From Candidatus Omnitrophota bacterium (GTDB taxonomy: Bacteria; Ratteibacteria; UBA8468; B48-G9; JAFGKM01), in contig JAMWBP010000027.1 in assembly GCA_023819365.1 (NCBI GenBank), positions 1 through 7,098 on the forward strand: a DNA stretch of 7,098 bases. Reading direction: 5' to 3'. Both the position numbers and the translations under genes were made by a program. Below are positions 1-6,541 of this stretch, in pieces. The stretch's first letter is position 1; the number at the start of each line of letters is the position of its first letter. Below the pieces are notes generated by a model. The model searched no databases. It had not been told where the DNA came from and saw nothing but the letters and a program-made list of their open reading frames with translations.

Positions 1-2
1 GT

Positions 3-101
3 GAGCATCCGGTCAACGGGCGTTGCGGCATTGGTCATACCCGCTGGGCGACGCACGGCGGCGTCACTGAGGAGAATGCCCATCCGCACCGCGACGCATC
101 G
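3..101 (+). pseudogene. glmS: glmS internal fragment (glutaminase domain), joined in frame to the next gene
   Basis: Reading from base 3, about 33 codons encode a piece of the class-II glutamine amidotransferase domain of glutamine-fructose-6-phosphate aminotransferase. The diagnostic run is [11 protein letters not shown] followed by EENAHPH. The Arg-Trp and Thr-His of this segment match the glutamine-binding residues around positions 73-77 of the E. coli enzyme, and the preceding EHPVNGR matches the segment before them. The catalytic N-terminal Cys, the rest of the glutaminase domain and both sugar-isomerase domains are absent. By my count 67 of the first 100 bases are G or C against 46 of the next 100, and about 24 of 33 third codon positions are G or C, unlike every other gene here. 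After Asp-Ala-Ser (ending at base 101) the frame continues without a stop into an unrelated membrane protein. The identity is clear. Whether the joint is real or an assembly or amplification chimera is not, and I favour an artefact. Confidence 0.8.
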
Positions 102-761
102 GTCCTTGTAAAGATAGGGATATATGGGCTGGCACGGCTTTTCGGGACAACGCTTAATATCTCCGGAAATGTTATGTGGGCTGGATATCTTGCGCTTTTT
201 AGCAGTTTTGCCGCAGGTATTGTTGCTATGAGAGAGACAGATATAAAGAGGATTCTTGCCTCGTCAACTATAAGCCAGTTGGGTTTTATGATTGCAGGAC
301 TTATTGTATTTAACCCTGTTGCTAACCGTGGGATAGTGATATTCTATGTTGCTCACGCACTGGGTAAAGGATGCCTCTTCCTTTGCGCAGGAATTACAGA
401 GAAACTTTTTGGTACAAAAGATATAAGAGAGATGGGCGGGCTGATGAAAAAAGCACCACTTCTTACATATGCATTCCTTTTCAGTATGTTTTCTGTTGCA
501 GGGATACCGCCACTTCCCGGCTTTTATGGAAAACTTGAAGCAATAACAGGGATGCTGATAAAAAGGCATATATTCTACGGACTTTTAGCGATACTGACAT
601 CAGCGCTAACTATTATGTATATGTTCAGGTTATTCAGGTATGCATTTATGGGTGAAGTGAGGGAAGTAAGGTTTGAAGAGAAAGGGTTTACTCCTATGGT
701 TGTATCTGTGGCTATATTAGCAACTGCTTCTCTGGTGTTAGGTATTATACTGGTTATGTGA
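102..761 (+). CDS. Antiporter-like membrane subunit (MrpD/NuoN family), C-terminal part only
   Basis: This is the C-terminal ~220 residues of a proton-conducting transporter of the NuoL/M/N-MrpA/MrpD family (PF00361), an inner-membrane channel subunit of Mrp antiporters, membrane-bound hydrogenases and complex I. It starts inside the family's TM8 with VLVKIGIYG, which carries the conserved Lys. It continues with the [16 protein letters not shown] loop/helix, [11 protein letters not shown] (the His/Lys of TM11), and [15 protein letters not shown] with the TM12 Lys. It ends naturally after a final hydrophobic helix. TM1-7, including the essential TM5 Glu and TM7 Lys, are missing because upstream sequence is replaced by a glmS fragment. 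The first Met in this frame is at 174, but homology begins at 102, so 174 is not the true start. It lies 12 bases before the next gene, in the same operon. It is a third antiporter-like subunit besides the MrpA-like and MrpD proteins. The family call is firm; the exact subunit type is not. Confidence 0.85.
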   Translation, partial: VLVKIGIYGLARLFGTTLNISGNVMWAGYLALFSSFAAGIVAMRETDIKRILASSTISQLGFMIAGLIVFNPVANRGIVIFYVAHALGKGCLFLCAGITEKLFGTKDIREMGGLMKKAPLLTYAFLFSMFSVAGIPPLPGFYGKLEAITGMLIKRHIFYGLLAILTSALTIMYMFRLFRYAFMGEVREVRFEEKGFTPMVVSVAILATASLVLGIILVM

Positions 762-762
762 A

Positions 763-769
763 GGAGGAG
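763..769 (+). promoter_or_regulatory. Shine-Dalgarno site deciding a TTG start
   Basis: GGAGGAG ends 4 bases before a TTG codon at 774 and immediately follows the previous gene's stop at 759-761. The TTG opens MNINIWFLPIAISFGTAF, a typical first membrane helix. The next in-frame ATG (codon 50) would remove that helix, so TTG is the best start. Confidence 0.7.
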
Positions 770-773
770 AAAA

Positions 774-2600
774 TTGAATATAAATATATGGTTTCTGCCG
801 ATTGCTATAAGTTTTGGAACCGCCTTTATCCACTTAATTATTAAAAAGGCAGGGAGAAATGTAAGAAAATGGGTATCTCTGGCAGGTGCTTTTGCAGTCC
901 TTTTCTCCTGTTTATATTCAATGCATATCAACTATAATGTGCTTTCCAGTGGAGAGATACTTGGGCTTTTATTTGCAACACTTATCTCTTTTATAGGGCT
1001 TTTCAGTATATCTTTCTCACAGTGGTATAACCCTGAAGCCAGTTTTGTATATGACGGTCTTTTATTCCTTTTCCTCGGGGGTATGCTCGGTGTGGTGCTT
1101 GTCCACTCGCTCATTGCACTATATATCTACTGGGAGATAATGACAGTTGCAAGTTTCTTCCTTGTGCTTTTTAGTGATACAGATGAGGCAAGAGATGCAT
1201 CTTTAAAGTATATCATTATGACAGGGGCAGGAAGCATATTCCTTATCTTCGGGATATTAGGGATATGGTTACTGGAAGAAAATATCTTATGGAAACACAT
1301 ATTCTTTTTCTGTGTCCTTGTAGGGACAGGGATTAAGGCAGGAATCTTTCCACTCCATACCTGGCTTCCTGATGCACATCCTGCTGCCCCAACACCTGTA
1401 TCCTCAATGCTTTCAGGTGTGATGATTAAAACAGGTATATATACACTTATAAGATTCTACTTTGTTATCTTCAAACCATCCTGGTCTATTGGATGGGAAA
1501 CAATAATGATGGTTCTGGGTATTCTTACACTATTAGGTGGTGTATTTTTAGCGCTTATACAGCATGATATAAAGCGGTTGCTTGCATACCATAGCATAAG
1601 CCAGATTGGATATATATTCCTTGGTATTGCCTGCGGAACAACGATAGGTCTTGCAGGTGCGCTTTATCATACTATCAACCATGCAATCTTTAAAAGTTTA
1701 CTCTTCCTTGGTGCAGGTGTATTAATCAAGACAAATAGTTCCAGAAACTTAGAGGACTATGGTGGACTTGCAAGGAAACTGCCTTTAACATTTGGTGTTA
1801 TGATGGTGGCTGCACTTTCAATATCAGGGATTCCCCCATTTAACGGATTTGTATCAAAATGGATTATCTATCAGGCACTATTGACAAAAAACAATGGGAT
1901 TTCAACATTTGCATTTATTGCAGCACTTTTAGGAAGTGTTTTAACCCTTGCATCTTTCGTTAAGGTGCTTAATGACTCTTTTATGGGCGTAAGAAAAAAA
2001 GATATATCAGCAGAGCATATAGAGGTATCTCCCTTTATGAATATACCTCTCGTATTACTCGCTGCTGGATGTTTGTTGTTTGGAATCTTTCCTGGATTTG
2101 TAACAGAAAGATTCCTCTTCCCGTCCATAGGAGAGTATGTGCTTCTCAATATAGAGTTAATAAAGATGGCAAGTTATTACGGATGGCTGGCCATTTCAAT
2201 ACTTGCAGTAATATTTATTACAGGTATGAAATGGATAAAAAGGGCGAGAAAAACAGATACATTTTTTGGTGGAGAAATTCTTTCTGCTGAAGCAACTGCT
2301 TTTGACGGAACGCACTTCTACGGCACTGTCAAAGATATAACACCGCTAAAGAAGTTTTATACAGCAGAGAGCAGAGGAGTAATGGATATATACCAGATTG
2401 CGCTGATGGCTCTTCCGAAAACAGGAATGCTTTTTATAAATCTCGCTGTAAAGGCAGTGGAATCCTTATATGTCAAAGGAAGCAGTTTCTTGAATTACTG
2501 GGTGGACAGGTTAAAATTATTACAGAACGGACTTTTAGCAAAGTATCTTATATGGTTTTTTGCAGGTACTATAATTATAATGGAGGTTATAAGAAGATGA
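774..2600 (+). CDS. NuoL/MrpA-type antiporter subunit with C-terminal lateral extension
   Basis: A 608-residue integral membrane protein of the proton-conducting transporter family, starting at TTG behind a strong Shine-Dalgarno. The PF00361 core spans roughly residues 110-400. It has the TM5 Glu (E121 in YIYWEIMTVASF), the TM7 Lys (K188 in GIKAGIFPLHTWLPDAHP), the TM8 Lys (K219), the TM11 pair H299/H303 with K307, and K362 in GIPPFNGFVSKW. All are charged residues of the family's proton path. After the core there is a further helix (about 468-487). A polar segment follows with FFGGE and a stretch ending in DIY (497-540), then an amphipathic region and a last helix (about 589-604). This resembles the lateral-helix extension of NuoL, hydrogenase-4 and Ech-type large subunits. 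It is longer than MrpD or NuoM/N but lacks the DUF4040 and MbhE domains of full MrpA, which are encoded by the next gene. It is probably the distal, MrpA-equivalent channel. Its stop overlaps the next start (ATGA). Confidence 0.9.
   Translation: MNINIWFLPIAISFGTAFIHLIIKKAGRNVRKWVSLAGAFAVLFSCLYSMHINYNVLSSGEILGLLFATLISFIGLFSISFSQWYNPEASFVYDGLLFLFLGGMLGVVLVHSLIALYIYWEIMTVASFFLVLFSDTDEARDASLKYIIMTGAGSIFLIFGILGIWLLEENILWKHIFFFCVLVGTGIKAGIFPLHTWLPDAHPAAPTPVSSMLSGVMIKTGIYTLIRFYFVIFKPSWSIGWETIMMVLGILTLLGGVFLALIQHDIKRLLAYHSISQIGYIFLGIACGTTIGLAGALYHTINHAIFKSLLFLGAGVLIKTNSSRNLEDYGGLARKLPLTFGVMMVAALSISGIPPFNGFVSKWIIYQALLTKNNGISTFAFIAALLGSVLTLASFVKVLNDSFMGVRKKDISAEHIEVSPFMNIPLVLLAAGCLLFGIFPGFVTERFLFPSIGEYVLLNIELIKMASYYGWLAISILAVIFITGMKWIKRARKTDTFFGGEILSAEATAFDGTHFYGTVKDITPLKKFYTAESRGVMDIYQIALMALPKTGMLFINLAVKAVESLYVKGSSFLNYWVDRLKLLQNGLLAKYLIWFFAGTIIIMEVIRR
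2582..2586 (+). promoter_or_regulatory. Shine-Dalgarno site for the DUF4040/MbhE-type gene
   Basis: GGAGG lies 10 bases upstream of the ATG at 2597, inside the last codons of the preceding gene. It favours 2597 over an in-frame ATG at 2552, which would add 15 polar residues before the first membrane helix and lengthen the overlap to 49 bases. Confidence 0.6.
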
Positions 2601-3127
2601 CACTCAATCTACCTCTTTTAGTTGTATTGATGCTTCTTATGACAGGTGGTTGTGTTATATCCATAACAGCAAGAAGTTTAACCTCGTCTGTTGTCTCTAT
2701 GGGAACAGCAGGTCTTATATTGAGTATCCTTTTTCTGCTCTTAGGAGCACCGGATATTGCTATAGTTCAGGTATTTGTGGAGATAGTAGCCCTGATAGTT
2801 CTACTTTCCACAATAAGACGTGAGACAAGGGCAGATATGTCTTCTTCAGGACTGTATGGGGTGCTGACCCTTATTATCTTTGCATTGTTCCTTTTTGTCT
2901 TTATGCTACACGGGAGTGAGATTGTTAGACCATTTGGACAACCGGTAATCAAGATGGGTGCAGAATATATTAAAGCATCCCCTGTTCTTTTGAAAGCGCC
3001 CAACACAGTTACAGCAACAGTGCTGGACTTCAGAGGTTATGATACATTAGGAGAGGCAACAGTTATATTTACTGCCATAGCAGGGGTTATAGTACTTTTA
3101 AGAATAAAAGGGAGGAAGGATGAATGA
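2597..3127 (+). CDS. MrpA C-terminal equivalent: fused DUF4040 (MbhD-like) and MbhE-like subunit
   Basis: A 176-residue membrane protein starting at the ATG within an ATGA overlap. Residues 1-75 match the DUF4040/MbhD domain: three hydrophobic segments and the signature APDIAIVQVFVE (51-62), including E62, which belongs to a NuoJ-like fold. After a polar linker (74-85), residues 85-170 match the MbhE-type domain, with NTVTATVLDFRGYDTLGEA at 136-154 carrying D149 and E153 of the DTLGE motif. In standard Mrp these domains are the C-terminal part of MrpA; in Pyrococcus Mbh they are two separate proteins, MbhD and MbhE. Here they are one protein split from the NuoL-like part. Because the split has its own Shine-Dalgarno and a clean 4-base overlap, I read it as a natural arrangement, not a frameshift. 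It probably forms part of the ion channel next to MrpB and MrpC. Its end overlaps the next gene by 8 bases. Confidence 0.88.
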   Translation: MTLNLPLLVVLMLLMTGGCVISITARSLTSSVVSMGTAGLILSILFLLLGAPDIAIVQVFVEIVALIVLLSTIRRETRADMSSSGLYGVLTLIIFALFLFVFMLHGSEIVRPFGQPVIKMGAEYIKASPVLLKAPNTVTATVLDFRGYDTLGEATVIFTAIAGVIVLLRIKGRKDE

Positions 3128-3605
3128 TAAGGGGATGAGTGAAATTGTAAAAGGTATTTCAAGGATTGTTTTTCCCTTTATATTGCTTTATGGATTATCC
3201 CTTATACTTTATGGGCACATCACACCCGGTGGTGGTTTTTCAGGTGGAGTGGTTATTACAGGCGGATTTGTCCTTCTTCTCCTTGCCTTTGGAAAGGGCT
3301 ATGTTTTTAGAATACTTCCTGTTAATATCGCAAAAGCACTTGACAGTGCTGGTGCATTAGGGTTCCTTGCTATTGCCCTGTTAGGATTTCTGTCTAGCTC
3401 ATTCTTTTATAATTTACTTCCAAAGGGGTATATCTTCCATCTCTGGAGTGCAGGAACTATAATTTTAAGCAATATAATGATAGGACTTAAGATTGCTTCA
3501 GGACTTTTTGTTGCTATAGCAGTCCTTTCTATGGCACGACTGATACATACAAAAGAAGGTATTAAATATAAACAGAGCAGAACAACGGAGGAAGAAGACC
3601 AATGA
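3120..3605 (+). CDS. mrpB: Na+/H+ antiporter subunit MrpB/MnhB (MbhF-like)
   Basis: A 161-residue membrane protein of the MnhB family (PF04039), with four predicted helices at about 14-32, 38-58, 73-92 and 105-140. The signature GHITPGGGFSGGVV (32-45) is the conserved Gly/Pro-rich loop and helix start. NIMIGLKIASGLF (118-130) matches the family's last conserved helix. The C-terminus is polar and acidic (TTEEEDQ). The start at 3120 has GGAGG 4 bases upstream and overlaps the previous gene by 8 bases. A second Met at residue 6 is also possible. MrpB is needed for assembly and activity of the antiporter; its exact transport role is not settled for the family. Its end overlaps mrpC by 4 bases. 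Confidence 0.92.
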   Translation: MNDKGMSEIVKGISRIVFPFILLYGLSLILYGHITPGGGFSGGVVITGGFVLLLLAFGKGYVFRILPVNIAKALDSAGALGFLAIALLGFLSSSFFYNLLPKGYIFHLWSAGTIILSNIMIGLKIASGLFVAIAVLSMARLIHTKEGIKYKQSRTTEEEDQ

Positions 3606-3952
3606 TTGTCTATATAATTGTTGCACTTATGTTTTTCACAGGACTTTACGGAATTATTGCCAAGAAGAATATTATAAAAATTATTGTGGGTATTAATATA
3701 GTCGGATATGCATCTAACTTACTGTTTATTTTGCTTGGTTATAAATGGGGAGGGATTGCGCCAATTATAACCGAGGATATGACTGCTGTATATTTTATAG
3801 AAAAAGCGGTGGACCCGCTACCGCAGGCGCTTGTTCTTACATCAATAGTTATAGACCTTGCATTTGTTGCTTTTCTTGCAGCACTTGCCATACGACTTTT
3901 TGAAAGATACGGGACTTTTGATATGGATAAAATAAGGAGATTGAAAGGATGA
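3602..3952 (+). CDS. mrpC: Na+/H+ antiporter subunit MrpC/MnhC (NuoK-like)
   Basis: A 116-residue NuoK-family protein (PF00420) with three membrane helices at about 2-19, 24-46 and 77-99. The conserved loop and helix DPLPQALVLTSIVI (71-84) is diagnostic for MrpC/MbhG. The TM2 position that carries a conserved Glu in NuoK is not acidic here (GINIVGYASNLLF, with Asn at 32). An Asp at residue 85 in TM3 is an acidic residue within the membrane, where Bacillus MrpC has Ser. The tail ends in a charged FERYGTFDMDKIRRLKG segment. It has an ATGA overlap with the preceding gene, GGAGG 10 bases before the start, and another ATGA overlap with mrpD. It is the usual partner of MrpD in the membrane domain. 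Confidence 0.93.
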   Translation: MIVYIIVALMFFTGLYGIIAKKNIIKIIVGINIVGYASNLLFILLGYKWGGIAPIITEDMTAVYFIEKAVDPLPQALVLTSIVIDLAFVAFLAALAIRLFERYGTFDMDKIRRLKG

Positions 3953-5433
3953 GCCATCTTATTATTCTACCTGTGGCAATATATTTAGGGGCTGCCTTTC
4001 TGATAGCCCTTCTCTATAAGAAGGATGAAAAACTTGCAGGGGTAGCAGCAATATCCTTTGTGCTTCTATCTGCTATAGCTTCTATTATCTCGGGTATAGA
4101 TGTATTTACAAATGGAAAGATACTATACTTTGCAGGTGGATGGGAAAGACCATTAGGTATAGTTCTTATGCTGGACCCTCTCTCTTCTATATTCCATATA
4201 ATGACCAACATTATAGCGTTTTTTGTAATACTGTACTCTACCGTATATATGAAGAAATATACCTGGACACCCTATTTTTATACTCTTTTTATGATTATGC
4301 TGGCAGGTATGAATGGTATCCTTATAAGTATGGATATATTCAATATCTATGTCTTCTTTGAGGTTGCATCCATTGCATCCTTTATACTTGTGGCTTTTGG
4401 GCTCAGGGCAGAAGAACTGGAAGCATCTATGAAATATACAGTTATGAGTTTTATCGCATCCACAATGATACTTTTTGCCATTGCACTTATCTATGGATTT
4501 ACAGGGACACTGAATATCCCTGCATTTATGTCTGAGACATCTGGACTTTCTCCCGTACATCTCTGGTTTATCGCAGGACTTCTATTTTCTGGATTTGCCC
4601 TTAAAACAGCCCTTGTGCCGTTTCATACATGGCTTCCTGATGCCCACTCTATGGCACCTGCCCCTGTATCAGCCATACTTTCTGGTATGTTTATAAAGGT
4701 AGTCGGTCTTTATGTGCTCATACGTATTACTGCTAATATCTTTATAGTGCTGCCCCAGATACGGATACTGCTTTTACTTTTTGGTGCCCTTTCAATGGTT
4801 TTCGGAGGACTTATGGCATACGGGCAGAAAAATATAAAACGGCTTTATGCATATTCAACGATAAGTCAGGTTGGCTACTGTGCCGTAGGGCTTGGGATAG
4901 GTGGATACCTTGGAAGTTTAGGTGTCCTTATGCACTTTATTGCCCATGCACTTTCAAAGTCATTGCTTTTTTTGAATATAGGGGCTATTGAGTATATAAA
5001 CGGAACAACAGAGGCAGAACAATTGCAGGGATTAAATGACAGTATGCCTGCTACAACACTTTTTGGAAGCACAGGTATGCTGGGCATTGCAGGAGTACCA
5101 CCTATGGGAAACTTCTGGAGTAAACTTATCATTATAATAGCAGCAGTCAAGGCAGGTTATACTGGAATAGCAGTGTTATGTATCATTGTGGCTGTTATAA
5201 CATTGGGATATTTTCTTAAACTACAGAGGACAGTGTATTATAAAAAAGTTGAAAACCCTGTAAAAAAAGAGGCGCCAAAGATGCTTCTTTTCCCTATGGG
5301 ATGCCTTGCACTTCTTGTATTTATATCAGGGATATTGCTTGTCCCCGGAATAAAGGATAAGACACTGGATAAAGCCGTCTCTGTTATGGAAAACTTTTCC
5401 TATATGGATATTAAAATAGGGGAGAATAGATGA
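3949..5433 (+). CDS. mrpD: Na+/H+ antiporter subunit MrpD/MnhD (MbhH-like)
   Basis: A 494-residue polytopic membrane protein, the normal length for MrpD, with about 14 helices. Conserved proton-path residues are all present: E138 in TM5 (VFFEVASIASF), K219 in TM7 (FALKTALVPFHTWLPDAH), K250 in TM8, H329/H333 and K337 in TM11 (MHFIAHALSKSLLF), and K392 in TM12 (GVPPMGNFWSK). E138 and K219 correspond to MrpD residues shown to be essential in Bacillus. The KNIKRLYAYSTISQVGY segment (294-310) is also typical. AAGGAGA sits 8 bases before the ATG. The gene overlaps both neighbours by 4 bases. It lies directly after mrpC and before mrpE, the standard order. With the MrpA-like protein and the truncated first gene, it is one of three antiporter-like subunits in the cluster. 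Confidence 0.95.
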   Translation: MSHLIILPVAIYLGAAFLIALLYKKDEKLAGVAAISFVLLSAIASIISGIDVFTNGKILYFAGGWERPLGIVLMLDPLSSIFHIMTNIIAFFVILYSTVYMKKYTWTPYFYTLFMIMLAGMNGILISMDIFNIYVFFEVASIASFILVAFGLRAEELEASMKYTVMSFIASTMILFAIALIYGFTGTLNIPAFMSETSGLSPVHLWFIAGLLFSGFALKTALVPFHTWLPDAHSMAPAPVSAILSGMFIKVVGLYVLIRITANIFIVLPQIRILLLLFGALSMVFGGLMAYGQKNIKRLYAYSTISQVGYCAVGLGIGGYLGSLGVLMHFIAHALSKSLLFLNIGAIEYINGTTEAEQLQGLNDSMPATTLFGSTGMLGIAGVPPMGNFWSKLIIIIAAVKAGYTGIAVLCIIVAVITLGYFLKLQRTVYYKKVENPVKKEAPKMLLFPMGCLALLVFISGILLVPGIKDKTLDKAVSVMENFSYMDIKIGENR

Positions 5434-5915
5434 ACCATTTAATTGTTTTTATACTTTTATTCGGTATATGGAAGATTATTACATGGAGCAATGACCCGGG
5501 GAATTATATCACAGGGATATTGGTCTCTCTTTTTATAATAATCGTTTATGGAAGAGAATTTCCTTACCATCCGGAGCATACACTACAACCAAGAAGATAC
5601 CTTGCATTTATAAAGTTTCTCTTTGTCTTTCTATATCAGATGATAAAGGCAAATTTTGTAATGGCTTACCGTATATTGAGCCCAGGTCCGCCGATAAAAC
5701 CAGGCGTTGTTAAGATACCCCTTTATCTCAAATCACCGCTGGGAAGGATTATACTGGCTAACTCTATTACACTTGCACCGGGAACATTTACTATGGATAT
5801 AACTGAGGACTCTCTCTATGTACACTGGATATATGTTGTTACAACTGACCCTGTAAAGGCAGAAGAGATGATATGCGGAAAAGTACAGAAGATTCTCAAG
5901 GAGGTATTTGAATGA
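5430..5915 (+). CDS. mrpE: Na+/H+ antiporter subunit MrpE/MnhE (MbhA-like)
   Basis: A 161-residue protein of the MnhE family (PF01899). It has two N-terminal helices (about 3-18 and 25-40), a third around 58-80, and a C-terminal cytoplasmic domain. The signature ILANSITLAPGTFTMDI (108-124) followed by DSLYVHWI (127-134) is characteristic, and RILSPGPPIKPGVVKIPL (81-98) is the usual connecting segment. MrpE is a small accessory subunit required for a stable complex. AGGGGAG lies 5 bases before the start. It overlaps mrpD and mrpF by 4 bases each. Confidence 0.94.
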   Translation: MNHLIVFILLFGIWKIITWSNDPGNYITGILVSLFIIIVYGREFPYHPEHTLQPRRYLAFIKFLFVFLYQMIKANFVMAYRILSPGPPIKPGVVKIPLYLKSPLGRIILANSITLAPGTFTMDITEDSLYVHWIYVVTTDPVKAEEMICGKVQKILKEVFE

Positions 5916-6166
5916 TACTGGTATTTGCTTTTCTATCTTTATGTGTGGCTATGTGTGTATACAGGATATTCAGAGGACCAAGGGCAGCTGACAGGATGGT
6001 CGGGATTGACATACTCGGTATCATTATGATTATATTCTGTGTATTGCTCTCACTTTCAACCGGTTCTGAATGGTATATGAGTATTGCTATTGCCTGGTCT
6101 ATCATAGGTTTTGTAAGCACCCTTACACTTGCAAAGTTTTTAGAAGGGAGGAACTTAGATGATTGA
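5912..6166 (+). CDS. mrpF: Na+/H+ antiporter subunit MrpF/MnhF (MbhB-like)
   Basis: An 84-residue membrane protein of the MnhF family (PF04066) with three short helices at about 2-18, 34-50 and 56-76. The signature YRIFRGPRAADRMVGIDILG (17-36) contains the conserved Gly-Pro, the Asp-Arg pair (D27, R28) and D33 at the start of the second helix. In the family this Asp has been proposed to take part in Na+ or H+ movement. AAGGAGG lies 7 bases before the ATG, inside the end of mrpE, and the overlap with mrpE is ATGA. Its end overlaps mrpG by 8 bases. Confidence 0.94.
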   Translation: MILVFAFLSLCVAMCVYRIFRGPRAADRMVGIDILGIIMIIFCVLLSLSTGSEWYMSIAIAWSIIGFVSTLTLAKFLEGRNLDD

Positions 6167-6512
6167 CATTATCTTTTATATATTTATGTCCATCGGGCTA
6201 TGTTTTGTGTTTCTTGGTTGTTTAGGACTTTTGAGGATGCCAGATGTATACTGTCGGCTTCAGGCATCCACAAAGTGTGTAACACTCGGTACAGGCAGTG
6301 TACTTTTAGCCACACTTATAAAAACAGGTTTCTCTGCTATAGGTATGAAGGCGCTTGTATGCCTGGTCTTTTTATTCCTTAATTCACCAACAGCAGCACA
6401 TGCCCTTGCTAAGGCAGCGGATATTTCAGGTATAAAAGTATGGGAAAAGCCGGGGGATGAGAAGATATACCCTGCAAAACCAAGACCTACTGTAGATATT
6501 GATAAGGAATAG
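6159..6512 (+). CDS. mrpG: Na+/H+ antiporter subunit MrpG/MnhG (MbhC-like)
   Basis: A 117-residue protein of the MnhG family (PF03334) with three helices at about 3-24, 41-58 and 63-80. The conserved GLLRMPDVYCRLQASTK (23-39) aligns with the family pattern G-L-x-R-x-P-D-x-Y-x-R-x-x-A. The stretch NSPTAAHALAKAAD (75-88) matches the usual SP-x-x-AH-x-x-x-x-AA motif. A polar tail of about 25 residues follows (VWEKPGDEKIYPAKP onwards). GGGAGG lies 7 bases before the ATG. It is the last gene of the canonical Mrp set, and it ends with TAG 29 bases before the hypA-like gene. Confidence 0.93.
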   Translation: MIDIIFYIFMSIGLCFVFLGCLGLLRMPDVYCRLQASTKCVTLGTGSVLLATLIKTGFSAIGMKALVCLVFLFLNSPTAAHALAKAADISGIKVWEKPGDEKIYPAKPRPTVDIDKE

Positions 6513-6541
6513 AATTAATTGCTTGTATTTATTCTTATAAA

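Noticed and set aside
1..110. Open frame from the GTG at base 1
   Set aside because: It is a different frame from the clear GlmS match at base 3 and encodes nothing recognisable before a stop at 109-111.
2552..2644. mrpA broken by a frameshift into the 608- and 176-residue proteins
   Set aside because: The first protein has a complete C-terminal extension and helix. The second has its own Shine-Dalgarno and ATGA start. Split MrpA/MbhD-E arrangements are known, so no mutation is needed to explain it.
4153..4560. Long minus-strand open frame rich in Cys and His within mrpD
   Set aside because: It is antisense to strongly conserved MrpD coding sequence. Its composition reflects the complement of AT-rich membrane-protein codons, not a zinc protein.
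102..6512. Respiratory complex I (nuo) membrane genes
   Set aside because: The DUF4040, MnhB, MnhE, MnhF and MnhG families and their order are specific to Mrp/Mbh-type clusters. No NuoA, NuoH or NuoJ genes are seen.
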